37,148 bases of DNA from Streptomyces kebangsaanensis (lineage in GTDB: Bacteria; Actinomycetota; Actinomycetes; Streptomycetales; Streptomycetaceae), in the NCBI RefSeq assembly GCF_001906585.1, contig NZ_JUJA01000083.1:1-37148 (forward strand), written 5' to 3'. Below the pieces are notes generated by a model. The model was not told the origin of the DNA and made no database searches. It worked only from the letters and a program-made list of their open reading frames with translations. A program made the position numbers and the translations under genes. Every line of letters starts with the position of its first letter. Within the stretch, counting starts at the first letter, position 1. This document shows, one piece after another, positions 23,116-29,844 of this stretch.

Positions 23116-23216
23116 CGGCCACCTCCGCACACCGGGACTTGAACACGACGGCCCGAGCATGCCTTTACGACGCAGCAACCATGCCTGAACTGGGAAAACT
23201 TGAAGCTACGTCCGCT

Positions 23217-23711
23217 TTAGGAATCGCTTCTAAGACTGCGGCTGGGGTGTCTGCGGCGCTCTTCGGCCTTGAGCGCAGCCACCGCTTTCTTGTCTTCGAG
23301 ACCAAAGCGGTAGGTGCTTGGCCCCGGCGTGACGCTTACGACTTGGTCCTCCGCGACGAGGCCCATCGGTCTCAGACTGGGCCAGCTGCTGACGACCGAA
23401 ATGATCTCGGCAGCGCGCAGCTGACCCGGGCGCTCGCGCTGTTCACCTCGCTGGCTGGTCTGCAGGATTGGCTGCGTCAGCGCCGTACAGCTCACCTGCA
23501 AGATGCTCGGGTCGCAGTTCCACCAGTATCTGAGACGGCCGAGCCTCTGTCTCGGGCCTGCGGCGTGCGCCGTCTCGCTGTGCCCCTTGTCCCACGAGCA
23601 CCAGGGCGTGAACGCCCGGGTGTCGTTGAACTTGGGGACTACGTCTTGGGTGCCTGACCGGGGGCTGAAGCGCCTGAGCTGTCCCTGTATCTGAAGGGGA
23701 CATGCGCTCAA
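23217..23711 (-). CDS. Hypothetical protein, possibly real
   Basis: A frame of up to 164 residues. Its third codon positions are mostly G/C in the part I checked, more so than in the overlapping plus-strand frame (23139-23657), which favours this strand. It has a Trp/Cys-rich middle (FTPWCSWDKG, RYWWNCDPS) and a C-terminus with VAEDQVVSVTPGPSTYRFGL. No family or clear start site was recognised. Confidence 0.4.
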   Translation of the reverse strand: MSACPLQIQGQLRRFSPRSGTQDVVPKFNDTRAFTPWCSWDKGHSETAHAAGPRQRLGRLRYWWNCDPSILQVSCTALTQPILQTSQRGEQRERPGQLRAAEIISVVSSWPSLRPMGLVAEDQVVSVTPGPSTYRFGLEDKKAVAALKAEERRRHPSRSLRSDS

Positions 23712-23867
23712 ATGGAACGCCTGATTATCGAATTTGTCTTGTTCCTTGAGGCCTTGGGCCTGCTGCTGCTGGTTGCGACACGGTTGACGAACGAGATCAC
23801 CGCGTTTGTTGAGGCCCTGAAGCGGCTGTTCCGCGGGCCGGGAAGTGGCCCTGAGGGGCAGGCCTGA
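23712..23867 (+). CDS. 51-residue hydrophobic peptide
   Basis: An ATG about 11 bases after AAGGGGA opens a 51-codon frame: an amphipathic start (MERLIIEFVLFLEAL), a short hydrophobic core (GLLLLVA), a second helix (NEITAFVEALKRLF) and a Gly/Pro tail. The helix-hydrophobic-helix layout suggests a small membrane-associated peptide. It ends six bases before a strong hairpin. It could be a phage-type small membrane protein, but a chance frame is not excluded. Confidence 0.5.
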   Translation: MERLIIEFVLFLEALGLLLLVATRLTNEITAFVEALKRLFRGPGSGPEGQA

Positions 23868-23872
23868 AGACG

Positions 23873-23900
23873 GGGTGGGGCGGCCACTGCCGCCCCACCC
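23873..23900. terminator. Bidirectional terminator hairpin
   Basis: GGGTGGGGCGG (23873-23883) pairs perfectly over 11 bp with CCGCCCCACCC (23890-23900) around a 6-base loop, between the small plus-strand frame and the convergent gene at 23910. Confidence 0.75.
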
Positions 23901-23909
23901 TACCCGCGA

Positions 23910-24422
23910 TCACATCAGGGTGAGCTGATCCGGATTGCCAGCGGGCGGCTCGGGCGGCCTGGGTGGTGCGTCGGGTGCGTTCCGATCGGTTCGCAGCCAC
24001 CACGCGAACTGCCAGTTGCGGCAGGTCCGGTACCTCCACGAGTCCCGCTTGCGGGCCCAGCCGGGTATCGAGTGCTCGCCCCATCCGAGGATGGGGCGAG
24101 CGTTCTCGAGGGTGACCTGCAAGCCCCGCACGAGGGCGGGGCCTTCCCACTGGTGGCCCTCGGCGTATTCGAAGGCCAGGTGTGCGTTCTTCGACCAGTC
24201 CCACGGGTGGGGCAGGGCGCACACGTACCAGGCCAGCGGCGGGTTCTCCGCCGGCAGGGTGACGTTCTGGCGGGGGGCCCGCGGGTTGACGGGGTGGCGG
24301 TCGGAGACGCCGAACGATTCCAGGCAGTGGCGGTCGAGGTTGACGTTGCGGACCCCGGCGAGCCACATGATCAGGTACGGTGCGGCGCTGTTGATACCGA
24401 CCCTTACGGGCGGCTGCGGCAT
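23910..24422 (-). CDS. Hypothetical Trp-rich protein
   Basis: 170 residues beginning MPQPPVRVGINSAAPYLIMW. It is unusually rich in tryptophan (DWSKNAHLAFEYAEGHQWEG, ILGWGEHSIPGW, NWQFAWWL) with a Pro-rich tail (PPRPPEPPAG). No family recognised. It lies 21 bases downstream of the ParB-methyltransferase gene on the same strand and is probably the last gene of that operon. Its start overlaps the AT-rich patch at the end of the upstream gene. Confidence 0.6.
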   Translation of the reverse strand: MPQPPVRVGINSAAPYLIMWLAGVRNVNLDRHCLESFGVSDRHPVNPRAPRQNVTLPAENPPLAWYVCALPHPWDWSKNAHLAFEYAEGHQWEGPALVRGLQVTLENARPILGWGEHSIPGWARKRDSWRYRTCRNWQFAWWLRTDRNAPDAPPRPPEPPAGNPDQLTLM

Positions 24423-24443
24423 TCGGTATTTCCCATCTTGGTA

Positions 24444-25895
24444 TTAGACGGAGGGGCTTTCTCTTTCCTTTACCAATTTTATCAAAATTTCCACGAGTTG
24501 CTTATGGTGCCCATGTCGGAATTCGTTGGGGTAAGGCATGTTGAATTCCTCATCGAGGGCTTTCTCATAATCGTGGCCGGAGAGCCTGAGGGGCTTTTTG
24601 CAGACGGCGCGCAGGGTGGCGTTGGAGCGGCCGGCGACCTTCACCTCCCCGAAGTACGCCTCCAGCAGCTCCTGCAGCGACTCCGGCGTGTGGTAGCGGA
24701 TCCGCATCCACTTGCCCTGCATGAACCGCATGTCGACGTTCTCGGCGTCGAGGAAGCTCAGCCGGGTGGATTCACGGCTGGTGGAGTGCTGCGAGTTCTC
24801 GAACGCCTGCTCGGCCAGCAGGTTGCGGGTGCCGATGCACACGGTGCCGTCGGCCGCGCACAGCGCATTCACCGTGGTGAGCACCCAGTGCTGGTAGTCC
24901 AGCGAGGTGGTCGCGTTGATGACGGAGTCCAGGACCACCATGTCGTACAGGCCGTGCGCTTCGAGCCGCTTCTCGACGGTGCGGACCATGCCGACGACGC
25001 CCTTGATGTCGACGGCGTACTTCCCCGGCGTGGTGCGGTACGGCTCGTAGTCGTCGATGAGGTAGCCCTCGGGGCGCAGCTTCTTGGCGTAGTCGCCGTG
25101 CCCGGCGCCGAAGTCGACCACCCGCATGTCGGGCCGCTCGCGCAGGCGGGGCAGCGCCAGCTTCTCCCACACCTCCGACTTGTAGGCGAGCTTGCCCTTC
25201 TTGCGCAGGGAGCTGTACTGGCGCAGCCGCTTGGGCTGGACGATGTGCTGGTTGTAGACGGGCGCCTGGTCCTCCAGGCCGGACCAGTCGTACACGCCGT
25301 ACTCGCCGGTGAGGTCCGCGACCAGGGTGGCCGCCTCCGAGGAGGGGCAGGTCCAGGCGAGGACGTCGAAGTGGTTCTTCGCGGCGACGACCGCGTACTC
25401 GGCGTTGAGGGCGACCTGCCCCTGGTCGTCGATGACGACGCTGCCCCACGCGCCGTGCCCGCCGGTCATGTAGCTGATGGCCTGCTGGAACGGCTTGTTG
25501 CGGGAGTTGACGACCTCGATGCTCTGCCAGGGGATCCACGACCACTCGCCGATGGGGCCGGGCTGGGCGTAGACGATGCTCGCCTCGGTCTCGACCCTGT
25601 TGTGGAGGAGGTTGAACTGGATCTCGTCGGTCAGGCGCACCTTCGTGCCGAGCATGACGGCCGGCGTGTGGGTGATGCCCAGCGCCTTCATGGCCTTGGT
25701 TCTCTGGTGGCCCGCAACCAGGGTGCCGTCCGCGTTGAGGATGACCGGCTTGACGATGCCGTGCTTGCCGATGGACTCCTTCAGCCGCGCGAAGGCCTCC
25801 TCGGACAGGTGGCGCGGGTTGTAGTCGGCGGGCCGCAGGTCCTTGAGCGGGTACGCCTCGTAGAACGTGGTGGTGGGGGCGCCGCTGCTGCTCAT
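24444..25895 (-). CDS. ParB-N/sulfiredoxin-fold domain fused to a SAM-dependent methyltransferase
   Basis: 483 residues from an ATG overlapping the stop of the upstream gene (ATGA). Residues 12-105 are a ParB N-terminal-type domain (LKDLRPADYNPRHL, LVAGHQRTKAMKALG with GHQR at 62-65). Residues 106-245 form an unfamiliar linker domain. Residues 255-425 are a class I methyltransferase, with motif I VVDFGAGHGDY (D261) and a later VLDSVINATTS. Fusions of ParB-N and methyltransferases occur in phages and mobile elements and are thought to modify DNA; the substrate here is unknown. The last 45 codons are AT-rich with rare AGA, ATA and AAA codons, unlike the rest of the gene. Confidence 0.8.
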   Translation of the reverse strand: MSSSGAPTTTFYEAYPLKDLRPADYNPRHLSEEAFARLKESIGKHGIVKPVILNADGTLVAGHQRTKAMKALGITHTPAVMLGTKVRLTDEIQFNLLHNRVETEASIVYAQPGPIGEWSWIPWQSIEVVNSRNKPFQQAISYMTGGHGAWGSVVIDDQGQVALNAEYAVVAAKNHFDVLAWTCPSSEAATLVADLTGEYGVYDWSGLEDQAPVYNQHIVQPKRLRQYSSLRKKGKLAYKSEVWEKLALPRLRERPDMRVVDFGAGHGDYAKKLRPEGYLIDDYEPYRTTPGKYAVDIKGVVGMVRTVEKRLEAHGLYDMVVLDSVINATTSLDYQHWVLTTVNALCAADGTVCIGTRNLLAEQAFENSQHSTSRESTRLSFLDAENVDMRFMQGKWMRIRYHTPESLQELLEAYFGEVKVAGRSNATLRAVCKKPLRLSGHDYEKALDEEFNMPYPNEFRHGHHKQLVEILIKLVKERESPSV

Positions 25896-26686
25896 GCGTC
25901 CTCGTCCTCCTCGTCCTCGTCGCCGCTCTCGTCGCCATCCTCCTCGTCCTCCTCGTCCTCCTCGTCCTCCTCGTCCGAGTCCTCGCCGGCGGCGTCGGCG
26001 GGCGTGGGCTCGACGGTGACGGCCGGGGCCTCGACGACCTCGGAGTGGGCCTCCTGCAGCAGGTGCCAGCCGAAGCCGAGGTCGGAGCGGGACTCGGACA
26101 CGAACCGCTCGTAGATCGCGTTGAGGGTTTCCACCTCTGCGGCGGTGATCTGCACGCGGATGGTGGACCACTGCAGGTAGCCCCACTGCAGGTACTCCAG
26201 CTTGGCCATGGATCCGGTGCCCGCACCGTCGGAGGGCAGGTCGATGGTGTCGGGCAGGGCCCGGGAGTCAAGAAGCTTGTCCAGGGCGTCCTGGTCGTAG
26301 CCGGTGCCGTCGAGGTCGGGCAGTTCCTCGAGGATGTCGGCCAGCAGTTCGCTGTCGTAGCCGGCGAGGTCGGAGGTGCGGTTGTCGACGACGACGATGC
26401 GGGCCGCGTCCTCGTCGGAGACGTCCACCCACGTGGCGGCGATCCGCTCCCAGCCGAGCTGCTTGGCAGCGGCCCAGGTGTGGTTACCGGCCAGGATCTC
26501 GTTGGGACGGCCGGTGTGGGTGCCTCGGTTGACGACGATGGCCTTGTACTGGCCGTTGACGCGCAGCGAGTCGGCGATGGCGTCGACGTCGCCGCTGCGG
26601 GGATTGCGGTGGTACTCGGTCAGGTCGTCGATCGGTACCGCCAGCGGCAGCAGCGACTCAGGGATGTGGGCGGGCGCAGCACTCAC
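25892..26686 (-). CDS. ParB-N domain protein with acidic tail
   Basis: 264 residues. The ParB/sulfiredoxin-like domain (residues 15-115) shows LTEYHRNPRSGDVDAI, the nucleotide-binding-type ILAGNHTWAAAKQLG (GNHTW at 67-71) and VVDNRTSDLAGYD. The helical segment after it (YDQDALDKLLDS) is typical of mobile-element ParB-like proteins paired with methyltransferases. There is no ParB HTH, so partition is unlikely. The last 35 residues are almost all Asp/Glu, encoded by GAGGAC repeats. It overlaps the next gene by four bases (ATGA), so both products are made together and may act as one modification unit. Confidence 0.8.
   Translation of the reverse strand: MSAAPAHIPESLLPLAVPIDDLTEYHRNPRSGDVDAIADSLRVNGQYKAIVVNRGTHTGRPNEILAGNHTWAAAKQLGWERIAATWVDVSDEDAARIVVVDNRTSDLAGYDSELLADILEELPDLDGTGYDQDALDKLLDSRALPDTIDLPSDGAGTGSMAKLEYLQWGYLQWSTIRVQITAAEVETLNAIYERFVSESRSDLGFGWHLLQEAHSEVVEAPAVTVEPTPADAAGEDSDEEDEEDEEDEEDGDESGDEDEEDEDA
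25897..25985 (-). repeat. GAG-GAC microsatellite encoding the acidic tail
   Basis: On the plus strand TCCTCG/TCCTCC units repeat many times, broken once by a GCCGCTC segment. In the gene this encodes DEEDEEDEED-like residues. The repeat is prone to slippage, which would change tail length in steps of one or two residues and keep the frame only in multiples of three. Confidence 0.75.
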
Positions 26687-26746
26687 AGCAGGAGCCCTTC
26701 GTGTAGGAGCGTGCCCCCGCGCCCTACGCCCGCCCAGATTAGAGGA

Positions 26747-27655
26747 TCACGCGCTCAGCAGCTCCAGCTGAGCCTGCGGTTCATCGTCGGCGGGCGGCTT
26801 GCGGGCCGCGCGCAGCAGATCCCGCGCCCGCGTCTCGCCCTTGCCGATGTCCACCGACCACTGCGGTGCTGTCAGCTTGGGCCGGTCGGTCAGCGCCTCG
26901 CGGGTCAAGGCGACGCGTTCCTCCTCGGTGCTGCACTTCTCGTACAGCACCGCCCAGGACCTGTTGGTGTCCGGCTGCAGCGGGGGCCGCTGCCGCTGCG
27001 GGCGCTGCTGGGTGCTGTCGTCGGCGGCCGTCTCCTGCGGCTGGTCCTGCTGTTCGGGCTTGGTGTGCTGCTGCTCGGCGTCGTCGACGTGCTGCGTGGT
27101 GCTGTCGTCTGCTGCCGCTGTTGGCGTTGGTGCTGCCTCGGGTGCTGACGCTGCCTCGGATGCCGCTGCTGGTGCTGCCTCGGGTGCTGGCGCTGGCGCT
27201 GGTGCTTGTGCTGCCGCGCCGGGCTGCTGCAGCAGCAGGGCGCGCAGCTCCTGCATGCCCATCTCCAGGGCGACCATCTGCGCGAGCGGCGCGACGGTGG
27301 CGACCGCCCATCCTCCGGCGGTCTTGGGAGCGTTGGAGACGTTGAAGGCCCAGCTGACGAGGGTGAAGCCGATCGTGACGATCCAGTACGGCCTGGTGGA
27401 GCGGCGGCCTGCCAGAGCGCGGACGACGCCGATAGAGCCGAGGACGATACCGCCGTCGACGAGGACGGGGAACATCCACGCGGAATGCTCGGGGACGGCG
27501 TTGTCGACGGCGACGCGGTGCAGGGCCTCGTAGGACAGGCGGAAGCCGACAGACTCGAATGCGGCGACCGCGACGAGGAAGACGACGGTGACCAGTACTC
27601 TCGTCGCTCTGGTGCGGCCGGTGGTCGCGGGCACGGTACGGTCCGGCTCAAGCAC
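26747..27655 (-). CDS. DUF2637 membrane protein with Ala/Pro-rich linker
   Basis: 302 residues from a GTG with GGAGAG about 10 bases upstream; the frame is open to 27871 but that part looks non-coding (CAA, CGA and AAC codons). The DUF2637 domain (about residues 15-130) has four hydrophobic helices, with FESVGFRLSYEALHR, WMFPVLVDGGIVLGSIGVVR and VSWAFNVSNAP. These membrane proteins are common on conjugative and integrative elements of Streptomyces, where they are annotated as spread or transfer-associated. A long Ala/Pro/Glu linker built from repeated codons follows. The C-terminal 70 residues contain a small HTH-like segment (GKGETRARDLLRAA). Confidence 0.8.
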   Translation of the reverse strand: MLEPDRTVPATTGRTRATRVLVTVVFLVAVAAFESVGFRLSYEALHRVAVDNAVPEHSAWMFPVLVDGGIVLGSIGVVRALAGRRSTRPYWIVTIGFTLVSWAFNVSNAPKTAGGWAVATVAPLAQMVALEMGMQELRALLLQQPGAAAQAPAPAPAPEAAPAAASEAASAPEAAPTPTAAADDSTTQHVDDAEQQHTKPEQQDQPQETAADDSTQQRPQRQRPPLQPDTNRSWAVLYEKCSTEEERVALTREALTDRPKLTAPQWSVDIGKGETRARDLLRAARKPPADDEPQAQLELLSA

Positions 27656-27840
27656 GGGAGGCTCGCTCTCCTGCTGCTCAGGCCCTCGGCTGGTGTGTCC
27701 GCACCGTCGGGGGCCGTTTCGTTGTTGGGTTGTGCTGCCTACCGTAGTGGTGCTGGTGGAGGCCTGCAGCAGCAACGGCAGTGCCATCAGCGGCTGTTGG
27801 CGTCCAGTGCTGGTGGCGGTGCTGGCGGTGCCGGCGGCCG

Positions 27841-28218
27841 TCAGGTGCTGGTGTCGTGACCGGGCAGGCACAGCACTGCTGTGTGGGTGCGGATGCGCAG
27901 GTACTGCTGCTTCCTCGTGTGCCCGTCATGGCGGGCGCGGGCGTCGCCGGCGGGGACCCGCTTTACGTGGTCGAACAGCAGCAGGTCGGCGGGCGGGATC
28001 GGCCAGGTGAACTGCCAGCCCCCGGCGCGCAGGAACAGCATGTGCCAGCCGTCACCGGCGTCGGGTGCGGGCGCCAGCACGCTGGGGTGGAGGGCGGCGA
28101 GCCACGCGGCGAGGTGGTTGCGCTCGCGCAGGGCGGCGGTCATGGCCTTCTCGTGCTCCTCGACCAGGCGCTGCACGGTCGGCTCGGCCGCATCGACGTC
28201 TTGGGGGGATGTGCTCAT
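27841..28218 (-). CDS. Hypothetical protein of the accessory operon
   Basis: 125 residues from an ATG that overlaps the upstream stop (ATGA). An N-terminal helix (VQRLVEEHEKAMTAALRERN) is followed by a beta-rich part (GWHMLFLRAGGWQFTWPIPP) and a basic C-terminus. Short proteins of this kind occur in actinophage early regions, but no role is known to me. Translational coupling to the ADP-ribosyltransferase gene suggests a shared context, perhaps an immunity or partner protein (inference only). Confidence 0.6.
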   Translation of the reverse strand: MSTSPQDVDAAEPTVQRLVEEHEKAMTAALRERNHLAAWLAALHPSVLAPAPDAGDGWHMLFLRAGGWQFTWPIPPADLLLFDHVKRVPAGDARARHDGHTRKQQYLRIRTHTAVLCLPGHDTST

Positions 28219-28967
28219 GTGCTGTTCCTGTGGTCGATGGGCAGTGCGGCGGCGTTGAGGCGCCGGGCGTGCGGGGCGGGGATGGGATGGCCGAAGCGGT
28301 TGATGCACGGGCAGCCGATGGCGGCCTGGCAGGTGGGGCATTCGACGTCGAGGGCGGGACGGGCGCCGTTGGCGAGCTGGCGTGTGAGGCGTGCCGCCTC
28401 GGCCGCCAGACCCGTCTGGCTGGCGATCAGGTGCTCCACTCCGGAGCGGAGCCGCCCGGCCTCCGTGGTGGTGAGGGCGCGGGATTCGGCGTGGCCGAGC
28501 AGGCTCCGGATCTGCTCCACGGTCGGCTGGTCCCGGCCGCGGTGGGCCCGGCTCACCGGCTGTGCGCCCGGTCGGCTCTGCCCCAGCGTCTCAGCAGGGT
28601 GCGGCGCTGGTGGGGGGGTGAGCCGTACGGCGCGGGTGTAGACGGAGGTGACGCGGGCGGCGGCCGCGCACCAGGTGGGGAAGAGGTCCTCGGTGGAGGG
28701 CTCCACGTCGCCGACCGGCTCGACGGTGTAGAGGTCGCCCAGCCAGTAGCGGGAGGCGTACCAGCGGGCGTAGTCGCGGTCGGTGGTGATGTAGACGTGG
28801 TCGGAGCGGCCGGTGGGCGGGTCGATGGGCTGGCCGCCTGCGATGGTGGCGGTCCGGCCGGTTGCGCGGGCCTCGCAGACAGCACAGCCGTCGATGACGT
28901 TCGGGGTGTGCGGGGTGATGAGGTCCCCGGGCCTGAGCCCGGGGACTCCACCGTGGAAGTAGCGCAA
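28215..28967 (-). CDS. Arr-like ADP-ribosyltransferase fused to a zinc finger
   Basis: 250 residues if started at the TTG at 28967, eight bases after the upstream stop; the start is uncertain. The N-terminal ~115 residues follow the rifampin ADP-ribosyltransferase (Arr) pattern: YFHGGVPGLRPGDLITP with H5, HVYITTDRDYARWYA with Y59, LYTVEPVGDVEPSTED with an acidic D94 region, and TSVYTRAVRL. In Arr these supply the H-Y-D catalytic triad that moves ADP-ribose from NAD to the drug. An insert with C28 and C31 is unusual. The C-terminus has a helical stretch and a CPTC...CPC zinc-finger motif with H/R after it, as in phage zinc-finger proteins. Substrate unknown: antibiotic, protein or nucleic acid. 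Confidence 0.65.
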   Translation of the reverse strand: MRYFHGGVPGLRPGDLITPHTPNVIDGCAVCEARATGRTATIAGGQPIDPPTGRSDHVYITTDRDYARWYASRYWLGDLYTVEPVGDVEPSTEDLFPTWCAAAARVTSVYTRAVRLTPPPAPHPAETLGQSRPGAQPVSRAHRGRDQPTVEQIRSLLGHAESRALTTTEAGRLRSGVEHLIASQTGLAAEAARLTRQLANGARPALDVECPTCQAAIGCPCINRFGHPIPAPHARRLNAAALPIDHRNST

Positions 28968-28974
28968 CGTCGCC

Positions 28975-29316
28975 CTACCGGTTGTTGCAGCCGCAGATCC
29001 CCTGCGGGGTACACCAGCTGTCGCACGCGTGGCACCAGACGGCGCCGGGGTAGGGCGGGACGCGCTCGGCTCCGGGCACGGAGCGGCCGTCGGCCTCGGC
29101 GACTTCCTTATCCAGCACGGCATAGTGCTCGGCCGCGTGGGGGTCGGGCATGGACTGGTAGGCGGGGGCCATCTGGCGTCTCCGGTTACGGGCAGGTCGG
29201 GGCGGGGGCGGGTTGCTTTCGGCCAGGACCTTGTCCAGCGGTCCGTAGCGTTCCCTCATGAGCCGTTCGAACAGGTCGGGGTCGGCGGCATGGTCGGAGC
29301 GGTAGGTCGCGGTCAC
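28975..29316 (-). CDS. Small protein with C-terminal zinc-binding cluster
   Basis: 113 residues from a GTG with GGAG seven bases upstream. The N-terminus is charged (SDHAADPDLFERLMRERYGP), followed by a Pro-rich linker and a second short helix (EHYAVLDKEVAEADG). The C-terminus ends WCHACDSWCTPQGICGCNN, a C-x2-C/C-x5-C-x-C cluster that probably binds zinc. No family recognised. It is immediately upstream of the Arr-like gene and likely read with it. The start region (AAACCCTGTG) matches that of the gene at 29577. Confidence 0.6.
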   Translation of the reverse strand: MTATYRSDHAADPDLFERLMRERYGPLDKVLAESNPPPPRPARNRRRQMAPAYQSMPDPHAAEHYAVLDKEVAEADGRSVPGAERVPPYPGAVWCHACDSWCTPQGICGCNNR

Positions 29317-29576
29317 AGGGTTTCTCCTGGGGACGCGGAGACCCGCCCGGCCGGGTGGCGTGGGCGGGTCCATTCGCGGGTGCGCGCAGCGGTGTCCCCG
29401 TGTGGCGCCGCATGGGCGGGGCCGGCGTCTGACGGACAGGGCGCGGGGGTTTTGCCGCCCGTCAGACACCGTTGGGGGATGCCGCATGCCACGGCATTGC
29501 TGAGGGGCCGGTTCCGCGGCTGCAGCCGTTCCCGATCAGCAAACAGAACGTACCACGATCGAGCGTTGTGGCACAT
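29317..29576. other. Intergenic region with weak hairpins
   Basis: 260 bases without a supported gene. GTCTGACGG (29427-29435) can pair with CCGTCAGAC (29459-29467). On the minus strand TACGTT near 29540 could be a -10 element for the gene at 28975, but no good -35 is seen. Confidence 0.4.
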
Positions 29577-29786
29577 TTATCGACCGGGGTGATCCGGACC
29601 GGCCGGAGGCTTGCCGTCCTGGTCAGCCCACAGGGCGGCGCCGTAGCCCATGCCGTCCAGGGCATCGGTGCCACAGGCGTCTTGATCGTCGACAAGGAAC
29701 AGCGCGTCCTGGGCGGGCTTGACTCGGTGGCCGAAGTCGCCGGGCTTCATGCGCGACCAGTCGGGGCGGTCGGCGGTGTCGCTCAC
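29577..29786 (-). CDS. Small acidic hypothetical protein
   Basis: 69 residues from a GTG behind AAAGGAAA. It begins VSDTADRPDWSRMKPGDFG and contains a compact acidic segment (ALFLVDDQDACGTDALDG). The DWSRMKPGDFG motif resembles small plasmid and phage proteins of actinobacteria, without a known role. It lies 58 bases downstream of the ParB gene on the same strand. Confidence 0.55.
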   Translation of the reverse strand: MSDTADRPDWSRMKPGDFGHRVKPAQDALFLVDDQDACGTDALDGMGYGAALWADQDGKPPAGPDHPGR

Positions 29787-29844
29787 AGGGTTTCCTTTCG
29801 CTGGATGGGGGAGACCCATCCTGGTTGGGTCGGGCCGTGCCGGG

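Noticed and set aside
23139..23657. 172-codon plus-strand frame
   Set aside because: Its third codon positions are less GC-rich than the overlapping minus-strand frame in the part compared, and no domain was seen. The minus frame was kept with low confidence.
24072..26114. 680-codon open frame on the plus strand
   Set aside because: It is antisense to the ParB-methyltransferase and ParB-N genes. Its protein is a low-complexity run of Val/Gly/Leu and poly-Ser, typical of a GC-rich shadow frame.
27656..27871. N-terminal extension of the DUF2637 protein to 27871
   Set aside because: The extension has atypical codons (CAA CAA CGA AAC), no domain and no ribosome binding site. The GTG at 27655 has one.
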